A DNA stretch of 64,000 bases, taken from Streptomyces sp. SID8352 (GTDB lineage Bacteria > Actinomycetota > Actinomycetes > Streptomycetales > Streptomycetaceae). Numbering within the stretch: position 1 is the stretch's first letter; each line of letters begins with the position of its first letter. Below the pieces are notes generated by a model. The model was not told where the DNA came from and did no database searches. It worked only from the letters and a program-made list of their open reading frames with translations. The DNA lies in the NCBI RefSeq assembly GCF_009862265.1, contig NZ_WWGX01000030.1, positions 335,879-399,878 on the forward strand, written 5' to 3'. The position numbers were made by a program, and so were the translations under genes. This document shows positions 52,680 through 63,972 of the stretch, piece by piece.

Positions 52680-53875
52680 CCGGCGTCAACAGCTTCCAGG
52701 TCTCCGGATACGGCCCCGAGCGGGCCGGCTGGACCCGGCTGCTCGCCCGCGACTCGCTGGCCCGGCGGCTGGACTGGCCGATACTGCTGGCGGCGACCGC
52801 GCTGTCCCTGACGGGCTCGCTGCTGGTCTACTCGGCCACCCGCAACCGCACCGAACTCAACCAGGGCGACCCCTACTACTTCCTCACCCGGCACCTGCTG
52901 AACACCGGCATCGGCTTCGTCCTGATGGTCGGCATCGTCTGGCTCGGCCACCGCGCCCTGCGCACCGCCGTGCCGATGCTGTACGGCCTGTCCCTCTTCC
53001 TGATCCTGCTGGTGCTCACCCCGCTGGGCTCGACCATCAACGGCGCCCACTCCTGGATCAAACTGCCCGGCGGCTTCTCCCTCCAGCCCTCGGAGTTCGT
53101 GAAGATCACGATCATCCTGGGCATGGCGATGCTGCTGGCGGCGCGGGTCGACGCCGGTGACAAGCCGCACCCGGACCACCGCACCGTGCTCCAGGCCCTC
53201 GGCCTGGCCGCCGTCCCCATGATGATCGTGATGCTGATGCCCGACCTCGGGTCGGTCATGGTCATGGTCGCCATCGTGCTCGGCGTCCTGCTCGCCTCCG
53301 GCGCCTCCAACCGGTGGGTCTTCGGCCTGCTCGGCACCGGCGCGCTCGGGGCGCTCGCGGTGTGGCAGCTCGGCATCCTGGACGAGTACCAGATCAACCG
53401 CTTCGCGGCCTTCGCCAACCCCGAACTGGACCCGGCGGGCGTCGGCTACAACACCAACCAGGCCCGCATCGCCATCGGCTCCGGCGGGCTGACCGGCTCC
53501 GGGCTGTTCCAGGGCTCGCAGACCACCGGCCGGTTCGTGCCGGAGCAGCAGACCGACTTCGTCTTCACCGTCGCCGGCGAGGAACTGGGCTTCCTCGGCG
53601 CCGGGTTCATCATCCTCATGCTCGGCGTGGTGCTCTGGCGGGCCTGCCGCATCGCCCGGGACACCCCGGACCTGTACGGCACGGTCGTCGCCGCCGGGAT
53701 CGTGGCCTGGTTCGCCTTCCAGGGCTTCGAGAACATCGGCATGACGCTCGGCATCATGCCGGTCACCGGGCTGCCGCTGCCGTTCGTCTCCTACGGGGGC
53801 TCGTCGATGTTCTCGGTGTGGGCCGCCGTCGGCCTGCTCCAGTCCATCACCGTCCAGCGGCCGATGTCGGCCTGA
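52676..53875 (+). CDS. rodA: RodA/FtsW-family peptidoglycan glycosyltransferase (Sfr)
   Basis: SEDS glycosyltransferase of 399 residues with ten helices. Family motifs: GAHSWIKLPGGFSLQPSEFVKI, the large loop region ARIAIGSGGLTGSGLFQGSQT, and the C-terminal PVTGLPLPFVSYGGSSM. It forms the wall polymerase with the preceding PBP2. In S. coelicolor the equivalent gene is called sfr and takes part in spore formation. Confidence 0.95.
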   Translation: MTGVNSFQVSGYGPERAGWTRLLARDSLARRLDWPILLAATALSLTGSLLVYSATRNRTELNQGDPYYFLTRHLLNTGIGFVLMVGIVWLGHRALRTAVPMLYGLSLFLILLVLTPLGSTINGAHSWIKLPGGFSLQPSEFVKITIILGMAMLLAARVDAGDKPHPDHRTVLQALGLAAVPMMIVMLMPDLGSVMVMVAIVLGVLLASGASNRWVFGLLGTGALGALAVWQLGILDEYQINRFAAFANPELDPAGVGYNTNQARIAIGSGGLTGSGLFQGSQTTGRFVPEQQTDFVFTVAGEELGFLGAGFIILMLGVVLWRACRIARDTPDLYGTVVAAGIVAWFAFQGFENIGMTLGIMPVTGLPLPFVSYGGSSMFSVWAAVGLLQSITVQRPMSA

Positions 53876-54082
53876 CCGGCGGCGGGGGCCGGCGCGGCGC
53901 CCCCACCGCCACCCGGCCGCCGCGTCCCGCCCCCACCCGGCCGCCGCGCCCCCTCCGCCGCGCTCCGGCCCCCGCGGGACGGCGGCGGTGCGGAGGACCC
54001 CGCGCGCCGGGTTAGGCTGGATGGTCACCCGCCCCCAGCCTGCGACCGGGGGACCCCGGTCACCACACGAAGGTTCCGTGAG

Positions 54083-56023
<1,941 letters not shown>

Positions 56024-56229
56024 CCGGCGGAAACGGCAGCGGGAGTGAGCCGCTGCACCGCATCGCTGAAGCCGTGGCTGACGTCACGGAGCCGGACGCG
56101 GTGACGGTGCTGACCGCGCTCGGCTTGCGGAAGGATCGGCGGCGGCCGGCGAAGAAGGCACGGAGAACGCCGCTCCCGTCGCCCGGCGCTCCCTCGGACG
56201 TCTCGTCGGACGTGAAGTGGGTCTGAGAC

Positions 56230-57426
56230 CGAGGCCGACGAAGCCGCCTCTCCGAGAATCCTGAGTACGTCCTGCACCAGGGCTCGTACACCCGCTCGGG
56301 GGCGGGTGCTCCGAGCCCTCCGCTCTTGCAGTCGCGGCACCGCAGGTACTGGTACGTCCCGTGCGTGTTGTCGGTGATCTGCACGGTCATGTTGGTCTTG
56401 CAGTCGGCGCACAGCAGGACGCCGAGGAACTGTGTCGCTCCTCCGGCACGACGCGGGGGCTGGCTCTTCTTGCGCTTGTCGAGCGCGGCGCCGAGGGTTT
56501 CGAACTCCTCCTCGGTGAAGAGGGGAGGGGCGACTCTGATCGGTCGCCGTCCTTGCCGAGGAGCGGCTTCGATCGTCGCTGTCCGCCGTTCCTGTCCTCT
56601 TCCACCCGGTAGCCGAGGAGCGCGGGGTTGCGCAGGCGCCGGTGGAGCGTCGCCACGGTGAGCCCTCGGGTCATCAGGCCGGACCGCTTCAGGCAGCGCA
56701 CCATGAACCCGGCGGAGCGTCCCCGGAGCGCCATGTGCCGGGCCCAGTGCAGAGCCTTGGACGCCTCGGGATCGATGACGAGAACGACCTTCCCCGGGTC
56801 GTCCTCGTCCGTGACGTAGCCGTACGTCGGCTTCCCGATGATCCAGTCCTGCTGCGACTTCGCGCAGTCCCACAGGCTCGTGACGCGGGTCGAGGTGTTG
56901 GCCGCCTCGATCTCGGCGATGCCGCCGATGATCGTGACCATGGTCTTTCCGGCGGTCGTCGTGAGGTCGAGGCTGTCGTTCCTCGAGCCAGGTTCTTCCC
57001 GCGCTTCAGGCTCCACTCGATCACCGTCGAGAGATCGGAGAGACGCCGTACGAAGCGGTCGAGCTTCCGGAACAGAAGCTCGTCGAACTCGGGGGAGCGG
57101 TTGTTCAGCCACTCCCCGAGTTCCTTCCGCTTCCACGGCGGGACCTTCGTCGCGGACACGTTCAGGTCGGAAGCGACGCCGACGACTCGGCTCCCCCGCT
57201 CCCCGGCCAGGATGCGGAGACCGAGCTCCTGGCGTACGGGCGACGTTGTGTCGTCCGTCAGCACGGACAAGCGGATCGACAGGAGTGCCCGGGGAGCCTC
57301 CTGGGGGAGCAGGGTCTCAGCCCGTTCGAGCTCCTCCAGCAGGGCGAGGTCGGCCTCGGTCCACTCGGCTCCCACGCTGTAGGCCGCTCGATCCGCCGCG
57401 TTCCGCCGCTGTCCTCGTCTTCTCAT
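56230..57426 (-). pseudogene. Decayed large serine recombinase (phage-type integrase)
   Basis: Fragments of one serine integrase follow each other on the minus strand in three frames. The first has the catalytic region IRLSVLTDDTTSPVRQELG, then FDELLFRKLDRFVRRLSDLS. After a shift near 57000 comes LTTTAGKTMVTIIGGIAEIE and the recombinase domain (SQQDWIIGKPTYGYVTDEDD, PALLGY). After another shift near 56540 comes the zinc-ribbon part (LCADCKTNMTVQ, YQYLRCRDCK). The end (LVQDVLRILGEA) is degraded. At least two frameshifts make it non-functional. It is the only recognisable gene of the island; a possible 50-codon plus-strand frame at 56074-56226 could be another remnant. Confidence 0.8.
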
Positions 57427-57504
57427 GCCGCACAGCGTGGCGCAGTTCGCGAACAATCCCGGACGTTTTTCCATATCTCCACCATGGACACCCATATCCA
57501 TGTC

Positions 57505-57545
57505 CCACCGGGAAGAAGCCGCTGCCGCTGACCGTGGTGCGGTAG
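57505..57545. other. Right attachment-like junction with stranded native tail
   Basis: In the radical SAM gene's strand this reads TGKKPLPLTVVR and a stop, which looks like the original C-terminus of that gene. It lies just beyond the integrase start. Confidence 0.6.
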
Positions 57546-57716
57546 GCGGTGCGGCCGTCCCTCCCCGGGTGGGAACCCGGGGAAGGACGAACGCGTACTC
57601 TAGGAGGAGGACCGGGCACGAGGAGTCCCCGTGGTTCACGGGGGCGAGCCGGGCGGTTCCCGCCGGGTGCGGGGACGGCGCCGCGGTCCGACCGCCCGTA
57701 CGCAAGGAGAAGTCCC

Positions 57717-58526
57717 CTGGGCAAGCGACAGCCCGAAGGCCCGCCGCCCGTACCCGCGGTGCAGCGCATCCGACTGCGCTACACCAAGCGCGGCCGCCTC
57801 CGGTTCACCAGCCACCGCGACTTCCAGCGCGCCTTCGAGCGGGCGCTGCGCCGCGCCGAGGTGCCCATGGCCTACTCGGCGGGGTTCACCCCGCACCCCA
57901 AGGTGTCGTACGCCAATGCCGCGCCCACCGGCACCGGCAGTGAGGCGGAGTACCTGGAGATCGCGCTCACCGAGGCGCGCGACCCCGGGCCGCTGCGGAG
58001 GCTCCTCGACGAGTCGCTGCCCCCCGGGCTCGACATCGTCGACGCGGTCGAGGCCCGTACCTCGGGGCTCGCCGACCGGCTGACGGCTTCCGTCTGGGAG
58101 CTGCGGCTGACCGGGGTGGACCCGGCGGACGCCGAACGCGCCGCCGCGGCCTTCGTCTCGGCACCGGCCGTCGAGGTCCAGCGGCGCACCAAGAACGGTG
58201 TCCGCACCTTCGACGCCCGCTCCGCCGTGGTGAGCATGGAGACACGGAGCGCGCCGGCCGATGGGCCGGGCGACCGGCCCTGTGCGATACTGCGCCTGGT
58301 TGTTCGGCACGTGACGCCTGCCGTACGACCCGACGACGTCCTGTCCGGTCTCCGCGCCGTGGCCGACCTGGCGCCGCCGGTCCCCGCAGCGGTGACCAGG
58401 CTGGCGCAGGGGCTGTTCGATGAGGAGACCGGCGCGGTGACCGACCCGCTCGCGCCCGACCGCGAGGCAGCAGCGACCGCGCCGCAACCGGCCGACGCTC
58501 CCGCCGCCGCGACGGCGCCCGCGTAG
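57717..58526 (+). CDS. Radical SAM-associated DUF2344 protein (TIGR03936 type), possible CTG start
   Basis: Protein of 269 residues with the DUF2344 signature IRLRYTKRGRLRFTSHRDFQRAFERALRRA and PMAYSAGFTPHPKVSYANAAPTG. It is the usual neighbour of the TIGR03960 radical SAM enzyme; the pair is widespread in actinobacteria, with an unproven tRNA- or RNA-related role. The family start (x-GKRQPEGPPPVPAVQRIRL) falls on a CTG at 57717 with AAGGAG eight bases upstream, where other species have ATG or GTG. The next standard start is the GTG at 57759. The C-terminus is Ala/Pro-rich. Confidence 0.85.
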   Translation: MGKRQPEGPPPVPAVQRIRLRYTKRGRLRFTSHRDFQRAFERALRRAEVPMAYSAGFTPHPKVSYANAAPTGTGSEAEYLEIALTEARDPGPLRRLLDESLPPGLDIVDAVEARTSGLADRLTASVWELRLTGVDPADAERAAAAFVSAPAVEVQRRTKNGVRTFDARSAVVSMETRSAPADGPGDRPCAILRLVVRHVTPAVRPDDVLSGLRAVADLAPPVPAAVTRLAQGLFDEETGAVTDPLAPDREAAATAPQPADAPAAATAPA

Positions 58527-58804
58527 GGAAGGTCCCGCACAGGGACGGACGTCGTAGCGCCGCCCTCGAACTCGGGAGCCACCTGGGTCGGGCAGCGCAC
58601 CCACCACAAGACTTTTCGCCAGGCCGTGCACGACAAGGGGTACGGAACCGGCGAGACAAGACACGGATAGCTCCCGAGCGGCGCCCGCGCCCCGGACGGC
58701 GGCGAACGCGCACCGCGCGCGCCGCGGACGTCACCGGCGGTCGGCCGAATCGGCCCCGCCGGACCAGGCGCGGCGCCCGGGAGCCTGACGGGAGAAACCC
58801 CCGC

Positions 58805-61800
58805 ATGCTCGAACCGACCGAAGCCACCGAGTCCGCGACCGTCTCGACGGACCCCGCGGCGAACAACACCCCCAGCGACACCCTGCCGCCGCGCCGCCGG
58901 CGCAGGGCCGCCTCCCGCCCGGCGGGCCCGCCCGGCGGTGCCCCCGAGGCGGTGGCCGAGACCACCGCCCCCGCCGCCGAGCCCGCCGCCCCGGCCGCCG
59001 TGGCCGGGGAGAACGCGGACTCCGAGGGCGACGCCGCCCCGGCCCGCCCGAGGCGCCGCGCCGTGCGCCGTGCCTCCGCCCCCGCCGGGGCACCCGCCGC
59101 CGGAAGCGCCGAGACCGTCGTCGCCGCGGCCCCGGCCGCCGAGGTCGCCGCTCCCGCCGCCGAGGCCGCCGAGCCCGTGGAGGAGGCGGCACCGCGCCGC
59201 ACCCGCCGCCGCGCCACGCGCGGTGCCGCGTCCCCCGCCGGGAACGGGGCCGCCGTCCCGGCCGAGCCCGTGGCCGCCGAGGAGGACCCGGAGGCCGAGG
59301 AGGACGCCGAGGCCGCCGCCGAGGAGACCGCTGCCCCGGCCGCCGAGGAGGCCGCGCCGCGCCGCGCCCGCCGCCGCGCCACCCGGGTCACCGCCTCTCC
59401 CGCCGCGGAGACCGCCGCGTCCGACGCCGCTCCGCGGGAGACGCCGGAGCCCGCCGTGGCGCCCGCGGCCGCGGAGAGCGCCGAGACCGACGGCACCGAC
59501 GACGACGCCGCCCCCCGCCGCACCCGGCGCCGGGCCACCCGCAAGGTGACCGCCCCGGCGGCGTCCCCCGCCGCCGAGCCCGCCGCCGCGGCCGAGCCCG
59601 CCGCGGCCGAGCCCGCCCGCGCCGTCGAGCCCGCCCGCGCCGCGCAGCCGGTCCAGGCCGCCGAGCCCACCCGCGCCGCGCAGCCCGTCCAGGCCGCCGA
59701 GCCCGCCGAGGAGGGCGGCCCGCGCCGGGCCCGCCGCCGGACCGCGCGCAAGGCCGCCTCCGGGTTCGCCGCCCCGCCGCAGACCGCCGGTTCCGGCGGG
59801 GCCGACGACGCCCCGCGCCGTCCCTCGCGCCCGGCCGTCGCGGTCTTCCAGCCGCCGGTCTTCGCCGAGCCCAAGTTCCAGTTCCAGACGCCCGAGCGGG
59901 CCGCCGCCGAAGCAGCCGCCGAGGCCGCCGGGGCCGAGCCCGCCCGTGCCGACGAGGACGGCGAGGACATCGCGGAGGAGCTGTCCGCGGCCTCCCGCCG
60001 CCGTCGCCGCCGCCGGGGGGCCGAGGAGGCCCCCGCCGAGCAGGCCCCGGCCGCCGCCCCCGCCGTCGAGCCCGCGCCCGCCGCCCAGGAGGAGGCCGAG
60101 GCCGAGGCCGAGGAGGGCGACGACGACCACGACCACGACGACGCCGAGGGCTCCGAGGACTCCGGTTCGCGCCGCCGCCGTCGCCGGGGCGGCCGTCGCC
60201 GTCGCCGGGGCGACTCCGCCGACGCCGACACCGGTGACGACGCCGAGGGCGACCACGGCCACGCCGACGCCCACCAGGACGCCGAGGACTCCGCCGAGCA
60301 GGGCGAGGACGACGCGGAGGACGGCGACCACGGCCACGACGGGGAGGGCGCCGGCGGCTCCAGCAGCAGCCGCCGTCGTCGCCGTCGCCGCCGCCGGGCC
60401 GGGGACGGCTCCGGGGAGGCCGAGGGCTCCTCCGACGACCCCGAGCGCACCGTCGTCAAGGTCCGCGAGCCCCGCAAGGCCGCCGAGCCCTCCGACGAGG
60501 TGCAGTCCATCAAGGGCTCCACCCGTCTGGAGGCCAAGAAGCAGCGCCGCCGCGAGGGCCGCGAGCAGGGCCGCCGCCGGGTGCCGATCATCACCGAGGC
60601 CGAGTTCCTGGCCCGCCGCGAGGCCGTCGAGCGCGTCATGGTCGTCCGCCAGTACGGCGAGCGCACCCAGATCGGCGTCCTGGAGGACGGGGTGCTCGTC
60701 GAGCACTACGTCAACAAGGAGCAGGCCACCTCGTACGTCGGCAACGTCTACCTCGGCAAGGTGCAGAACGTGCTGCCGTCGATGGAGGCCGCCTTCATCG
60801 ACATCGGCAAGGGCCGCAACGCCGTCCTGTACGCCGGCGAGGTCAACTTCGAGGCGCTCGGCATGGGCCACGGCCCGCGCCGCATCGAGGCGGCCCTGAA
60901 GTCCGGGCAGTCCGTGCTGGTCCAGGTCACCAAGGACCCGATCGGCCACAAGGGCGCCCGTCTCACCAGCCAGGTCTCCCTGCCCGGCCGTTACCTGGTC
61001 TACGTGCCCGAGGGCTCGATGACCGGCATCAGCCGCAAGCTGCCCGACACCGAGCGCTCCCGGCTCAAGGGCATCCTCAAGCGGATCGTCCCCGAGAACG
61101 CGGGCGTCATCGTGCGCACCGCCGCCGAGGGTGCCAGCGAGGACGAGCTGCGCCGCGACGTCGAGCGGCTCCAGGCGCAGTGGGAGGAGATCCAGCGCAA
61201 GGCGAAGAGCGGCAACGCCCCGACCCTGCTCTACGGCGAGCCGGACATGACCGTCCGGGTCGTCCGCGACATCTTCAACGAGGACTTCTCCAAGGTCGTC
61301 GTCAGCGGCGAGGACGCCTGGCAGACCGTCCACGGCTACGTCTCCCATGTGGCGCCGGACCTCGCGGACCGGCTGTCGCGGTGGACCTCCGAGGTCGACG
61401 TCTTCGCCACGTACCGGATCGACGAGCAGCTCGCCAAGGCGCTGGACCGCAAGGTCTGGCTGCCCAGCGGCGGTTCGCTGGTGATCGACCGGACCGAGGC
61501 GATGGTCGTCGTCGACGTCAACACCGGCAAGTTCACCGGCCAGGGCGGCAACCTGGAGGAGACGGTCACCAGGAACAACCTGGAGGCGGCCGAGGAGATC
61601 GTGCGCCAGCTCCGGCTGCGCGACCTCGGCGGCATCATCGTCATCGACTTCATCGACATGGTGCTGGAGTCCAACCGGGACCTGGTGCTGCGGCGTCTGC
61701 TGGAGTGCCTGGGCCGGGACCGGACCAAGCACCAGGTCGCCGAGGTCACCTCGCTGGGCCTGGTCCAGATGACCCGCAAGCGGGTCGGCCAGGGTCTGCT

Positions 61801-63103
61801 GGAGTCCTTCTCGGAGACCTGCGTCCACTGCAACGGGCGCGGTGTCGTCGTCCACCTCGACCAGCCGTCCGCCTCGGGCGGTGGCGGCAAGCGGCGCAAG
61901 CGGGCCCGCGCCGGTGCCGGTGAGCACGAGCACGAGACGGTGGCGGTGGCCGGGCCGACGGCGGAGCAGGAGGCGGACGCCGAGTCGGAGTCCGTGGCCG
62001 AGGTCGCCGCCGAGGCGGCGGAGCCTGTCGCCCTGCCCGCGCCCGAGTTCACCCCGGACGAGGAGCTGTACAGCAGCGCCGCCGAGGCCGAGGCCGCCGC
62101 CACCCGCGGCCGGACCCGGCGCCGGGCGAGCCGCAGGGCGTCCGCCCCGGCGGGTGCGCCGCGGACGGCGCGCGGCGAGGGCCGCGCCGCCGACCGGGAC
62201 GCCGCGCAGGCGCCCACCGCGCAGGACGTCACGGCCGCCGACGAGACCGGCCGTCCCGAGGTGCGCTCCGCCGCCGAGGTGCTGGCCGAGCCCGCGGCCG
62301 TCGAGGACGCCGTCTCCGGCGCCCCGGCGCCCGTCGCGGCCGAGGCCGCCGCGCCCGTCGCGGAGGAGGCCGCGCCCGTCGCGGAGACCTCCGCGCCCGT
62401 CGCCGAGGAGGCCGCGCCCCAGGGCCGTACCCGCCGCCGGGCCACCCGCAAGGTGTCCGCGCCGGCCGGTTCGCCCGCCGGTGCCGAGGCAGCCGTCGTG
62501 ACGGTCGCCGAGACCGCGCAGGACGGACAGCGGACGGAGGAGGCCGCCGAGGCCGCCCCGGCGGAGGAGGCCCCGGCCGCGAGCGCCGCCCCGGCCCGCC
62601 CGCGCCGTCGCGCCGTGCGCAAGGCCACCGCGCCGACCGCGTCCGAGGAGACGGCCGTCGTGGTCCTCCCGTCCGCCGCGGAGCCGGTGGAGACGGAGAC
62701 CGCCCCGGCCGAGGAGCCCGCCGCCGAGGAGACCGCCCCCGCGGAGGTCCCCGCCGAGGACGGGAGCGCCGACGCCGCCGAGGAGGCCGCCCCGGCCAAG
62801 AAGGCTGCGGCCCGCAAGACGGCCAAGAAGGCGACGGCGAAGAAGGCCGCCACCAAGACGGCCGCCACCAAGACGGCCGCCACCACGGCCGCGGCCAAGA
62901 AGACCGCGGCGAAGAAGACGGCCGTCAAGAAGGCCACGGCCAAGAAGGCGGCCAAGACCACGACCGCCAAGAAGACCGCGGCCAAGACGACGACGGCCAA
63001 GAAGACCGCGGCCAAGTCGGCCACGACCCGCAAGACGGCGGCGAAGAAGACCGCGGCGACCGCCCCGCAGGCGTCCGCCGCCGGCGCCACCGACGAGGGC
63101 TGA
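58805..63103 (+). CDS. rne: Ribonuclease E/G family endoribonuclease (RNase ES-like)
   Basis: RNA-processing endonuclease of 1432 residues with the catalytic core in the middle. Residues 1-590 are a disordered Ala/Glu/Pro/Arg arm. The core (about 592-1018) has the S1 domain (NVYLGKVQNVLPSMEAAFIDIGKGRN), the DNase-I-like centre with metal ligands (VVVDVNTGKFTG, IIVIDFIDM) and the Zn-link CVHCNGRG (Cys1006, Cys1009). A second disordered arm ends in Lys/Ala/Thr repeats (1330-1425). Nine arginine-rich motifs (R-x-RRRA-T/V/S-R) are spread over both arms. The mid-core layout matches S. coelicolor RNase ES. A hairpin follows. Confidence 0.93.
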   Translation: MLEPTEATESATVSTDPAANNTPSDTLPPRRRRRAASRPAGPPGGAPEAVAETTAPAAEPAAPAAVAGENADSEGDAAPARPRRRAVRRASAPAGAPAAGSAETVVAAAPAAEVAAPAAEAAEPVEEAAPRRTRRRATRGAASPAGNGAAVPAEPVAAEEDPEAEEDAEAAAEETAAPAAEEAAPRRARRRATRVTASPAAETAASDAAPRETPEPAVAPAAAESAETDGTDDDAAPRRTRRRATRKVTAPAASPAAEPAAAAEPAAAEPARAVEPARAAQPVQAAEPTRAAQPVQAAEPAEEGGPRRARRRTARKAASGFAAPPQTAGSGGADDAPRRPSRPAVAVFQPPVFAEPKFQFQTPERAAAEAAAEAAGAEPARADEDGEDIAEELSAASRRRRRRRGAEEAPAEQAPAAAPAVEPAPAAQEEAEAEAEEGDDDHDHDDAEGSEDSGSRRRRRRGGRRRRRGDSADADTGDDAEGDHGHADAHQDAEDSAEQGEDDAEDGDHGHDGEGAGGSSSSRRRRRRRRRAGDGSGEAEGSSDDPERTVVKVREPRKAAEPSDEVQSIKGSTRLEAKKQRRREGREQGRRRVPIITEAEFLARREAVERVMVVRQYGERTQIGVLEDGVLVEHYVNKEQATSYVGNVYLGKVQNVLPSMEAAFIDIGKGRNAVLYAGEVNFEALGMGHGPRRIEAALKSGQSVLVQVTKDPIGHKGARLTSQVSLPGRYLVYVPEGSMTGISRKLPDTERSRLKGILKRIVPENAGVIVRTAAEGASEDELRRDVERLQAQWEEIQRKAKSGNAPTLLYGEPDMTVRVVRDIFNEDFSKVVVSGEDAWQTVHGYVSHVAPDLADRLSRWTSEVDVFATYRIDEQLAKALDRKVWLPSGGSLVIDRTEAMVVVDVNTGKFTGQGGNLEETVTRNNLEAAEEIVRQLRLRDLGGIIVIDFIDMVLESNRDLVLRRLLECLGRDRTKHQVAEVTSLGLVQMTRKRVGQGLLESFSETCVHCNGRGVVVHLDQPSASGGGGKRRKRARAGAGEHEHETVAVAGPTAEQEADAESESVAEVAAEAAEPVALPAPEFTPDEELYSSAAEAEAAATRGRTRRRASRRASAPAGAPRTARGEGRAADRDAAQAPTAQDVTAADETGRPEVRSAAEVLAEPAAVEDAVSGAPAPVAAEAAAPVAEEAAPVAETSAPVAEEAAPQGRTRRRATRKVSAPAGSPAGAEAAVVTVAETAQDGQRTEEAAEAAPAEEAPAASAAPARPRRRAVRKATAPTASEETAVVVLPSAAEPVETETAPAEEPAAEETAPAEVPAEDGSADAAEEAAPAKKAAARKTAKKATAKKAATKTAATKTAATTAAAKKTAAKKTAVKKATAKKAAKTTTAKKTAAKTTTAKKTAAKSATTRKTAAKKTAATAPQASAAGATDEG
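62790..63075 (+). repeat. Lys/Ala/Thr repeat tail of RNase E/G
   Basis: About 95 codons of KKTAAKK/KKATAKK units built from AAGAAG-ACSGCC repeats, resembling histone-H1-like tails and probably nucleic-acid binding. Confidence 0.8.
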
Positions 63104-63147
63104 CCCAGCCCTCACCGACGAGGCTGGAACCCCAGCCGCCGCCGCAC

Positions 63148-63180
63148 GTGTGGTCCTGCCCGTCCGGGGCAGGACCACAC
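63148..63180 (+). terminator. Hairpin terminator of rne
   Basis: Perfect 14-bp stem GTGTGGTCCTGCCC/GGGCAGGACCACAC with loop GTCCG, 45 bases after the rne stop. Confidence 0.8.
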
Positions 63181-63219
63181 GCGTCCGCGGAACCACCACT
63201 CCAGAGGAGAAGAACCGCG

Positions 63220-63972
63220 ATGATAGGCCTCGTGCTCGCGGCCGGCGCCGGCCGGCGTCTGCGCCCCTACACCGAGACGCTGCCCAAGGCTTTGGTGCCG
63301 GTGGGTCCGGAGGGTGCGGAGGAGAGCATCACGGTGCTGGATGTGGCGCTGGGGAATTTCGCGGAGGTCGGGCTGACGGAGGTCGGTGTGATCGTGGGGT
63401 ACCGCAAGGAGGCGGTGTACGCGCGCAGGGAGGCGCTGGAGGCGAAGTACGGGGTGCGTCTGACGCTGATCGACAATGACCGGGCGGAGGACTGGAACAA
63501 CGCGTATTCGCTCTGGTGCGGTCGGGAGGCGCTGGCGGACGGGGTGATCCTGGCGAACGGTGACACGGTGCATCCGGTGTCGGTGGAGCGGACTCTGCTG
63601 GCGGCGCGGGGTGAGGGGCGTCGGATCATTCTGGCGCTGGACACGGTGAAGTCGCTGGGTGAGGAGGAGATGAAGGTCGTCGTGGACCCGGAGAAGGGGG
63701 TGCGGCGGATCACGAAGCTGATGGATCCGGCGGAGGCGTCGGGTGAGTACATCGGGGTGACGCTGATCGAGGGGGGTGCGGCGGCGGATCTGGTGGACGC
63801 GTTGCGGGTGACGTTCGAGCGGGATCCGCAGCTGTACTACGAGGACGGTTACCAGGAGCTGGTGGACCGGGGTTTCCGGATCGACGTGGCGCCGATCGGC
63901 GAGGTGGAGTGGGTGGAGATCGACAACCACGAGGACCTGGCCAGGGGCAGGGAGATCGCGTGCCGGTACTGA
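63220..63972 (+). CDS. Sugar-phosphate/phospho-alcohol nucleotidyltransferase (LicC/PntC-like)
   Basis: NTP transferase of 250 residues. The nucleotide-binding start LVLAAGAGRRLRPYTETLPKAL carries the G-x-G-x-x-R loop and the catalytic Lys. The segment YGVRLTLIDNDRAEDWNNAYSLW, with NNxYSLW, is the mark of the phosphocholine/phosphonate cytidylyltransferase branch rather than of glucose-1-phosphate enzymes. LANGDTV holds the metal Asp and WVEIDNHEDL the last one. The ATG follows GAGGAGA. Codon style differs from its neighbours: many GCG, GTG, CTG and GGT/GGG codons instead of GCC, GTC, CTC and GGC, suggesting separate ancestry. It follows rne, where rplU is usual. The likely partners lie beyond the right edge. 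Confidence 0.75.
   Translation: MIGLVLAAGAGRRLRPYTETLPKALVPVGPEGAEESITVLDVALGNFAEVGLTEVGVIVGYRKEAVYARREALEAKYGVRLTLIDNDRAEDWNNAYSLWCGREALADGVILANGDTVHPVSVERTLLAARGEGRRIILALDTVKSLGEEEMKVVVDPEKGVRRITKLMDPAEASGEYIGVTLIEGGAAADLVDALRVTFERDPQLYYEDGYQELVDRGFRIDVAPIGEVEWVEIDNHEDLARGREIACRY

Noticed and set aside
56074..56226. Small excisionase gene in the integrase island
   Set aside because: A 50-codon plus-strand frame exists, but without a ribosome-binding site or a recognisable helix-turn-helix; it is mentioned only as a possible remnant.
57872..63199. A 5.3-kb minus-strand reading frame antisense to rne
   Set aside because: It has the Gly/Leu/Arg composition expected from the antisense of an Ala/Glu/Pro-rich gene, no ribosome-binding site and no recognisable domain.
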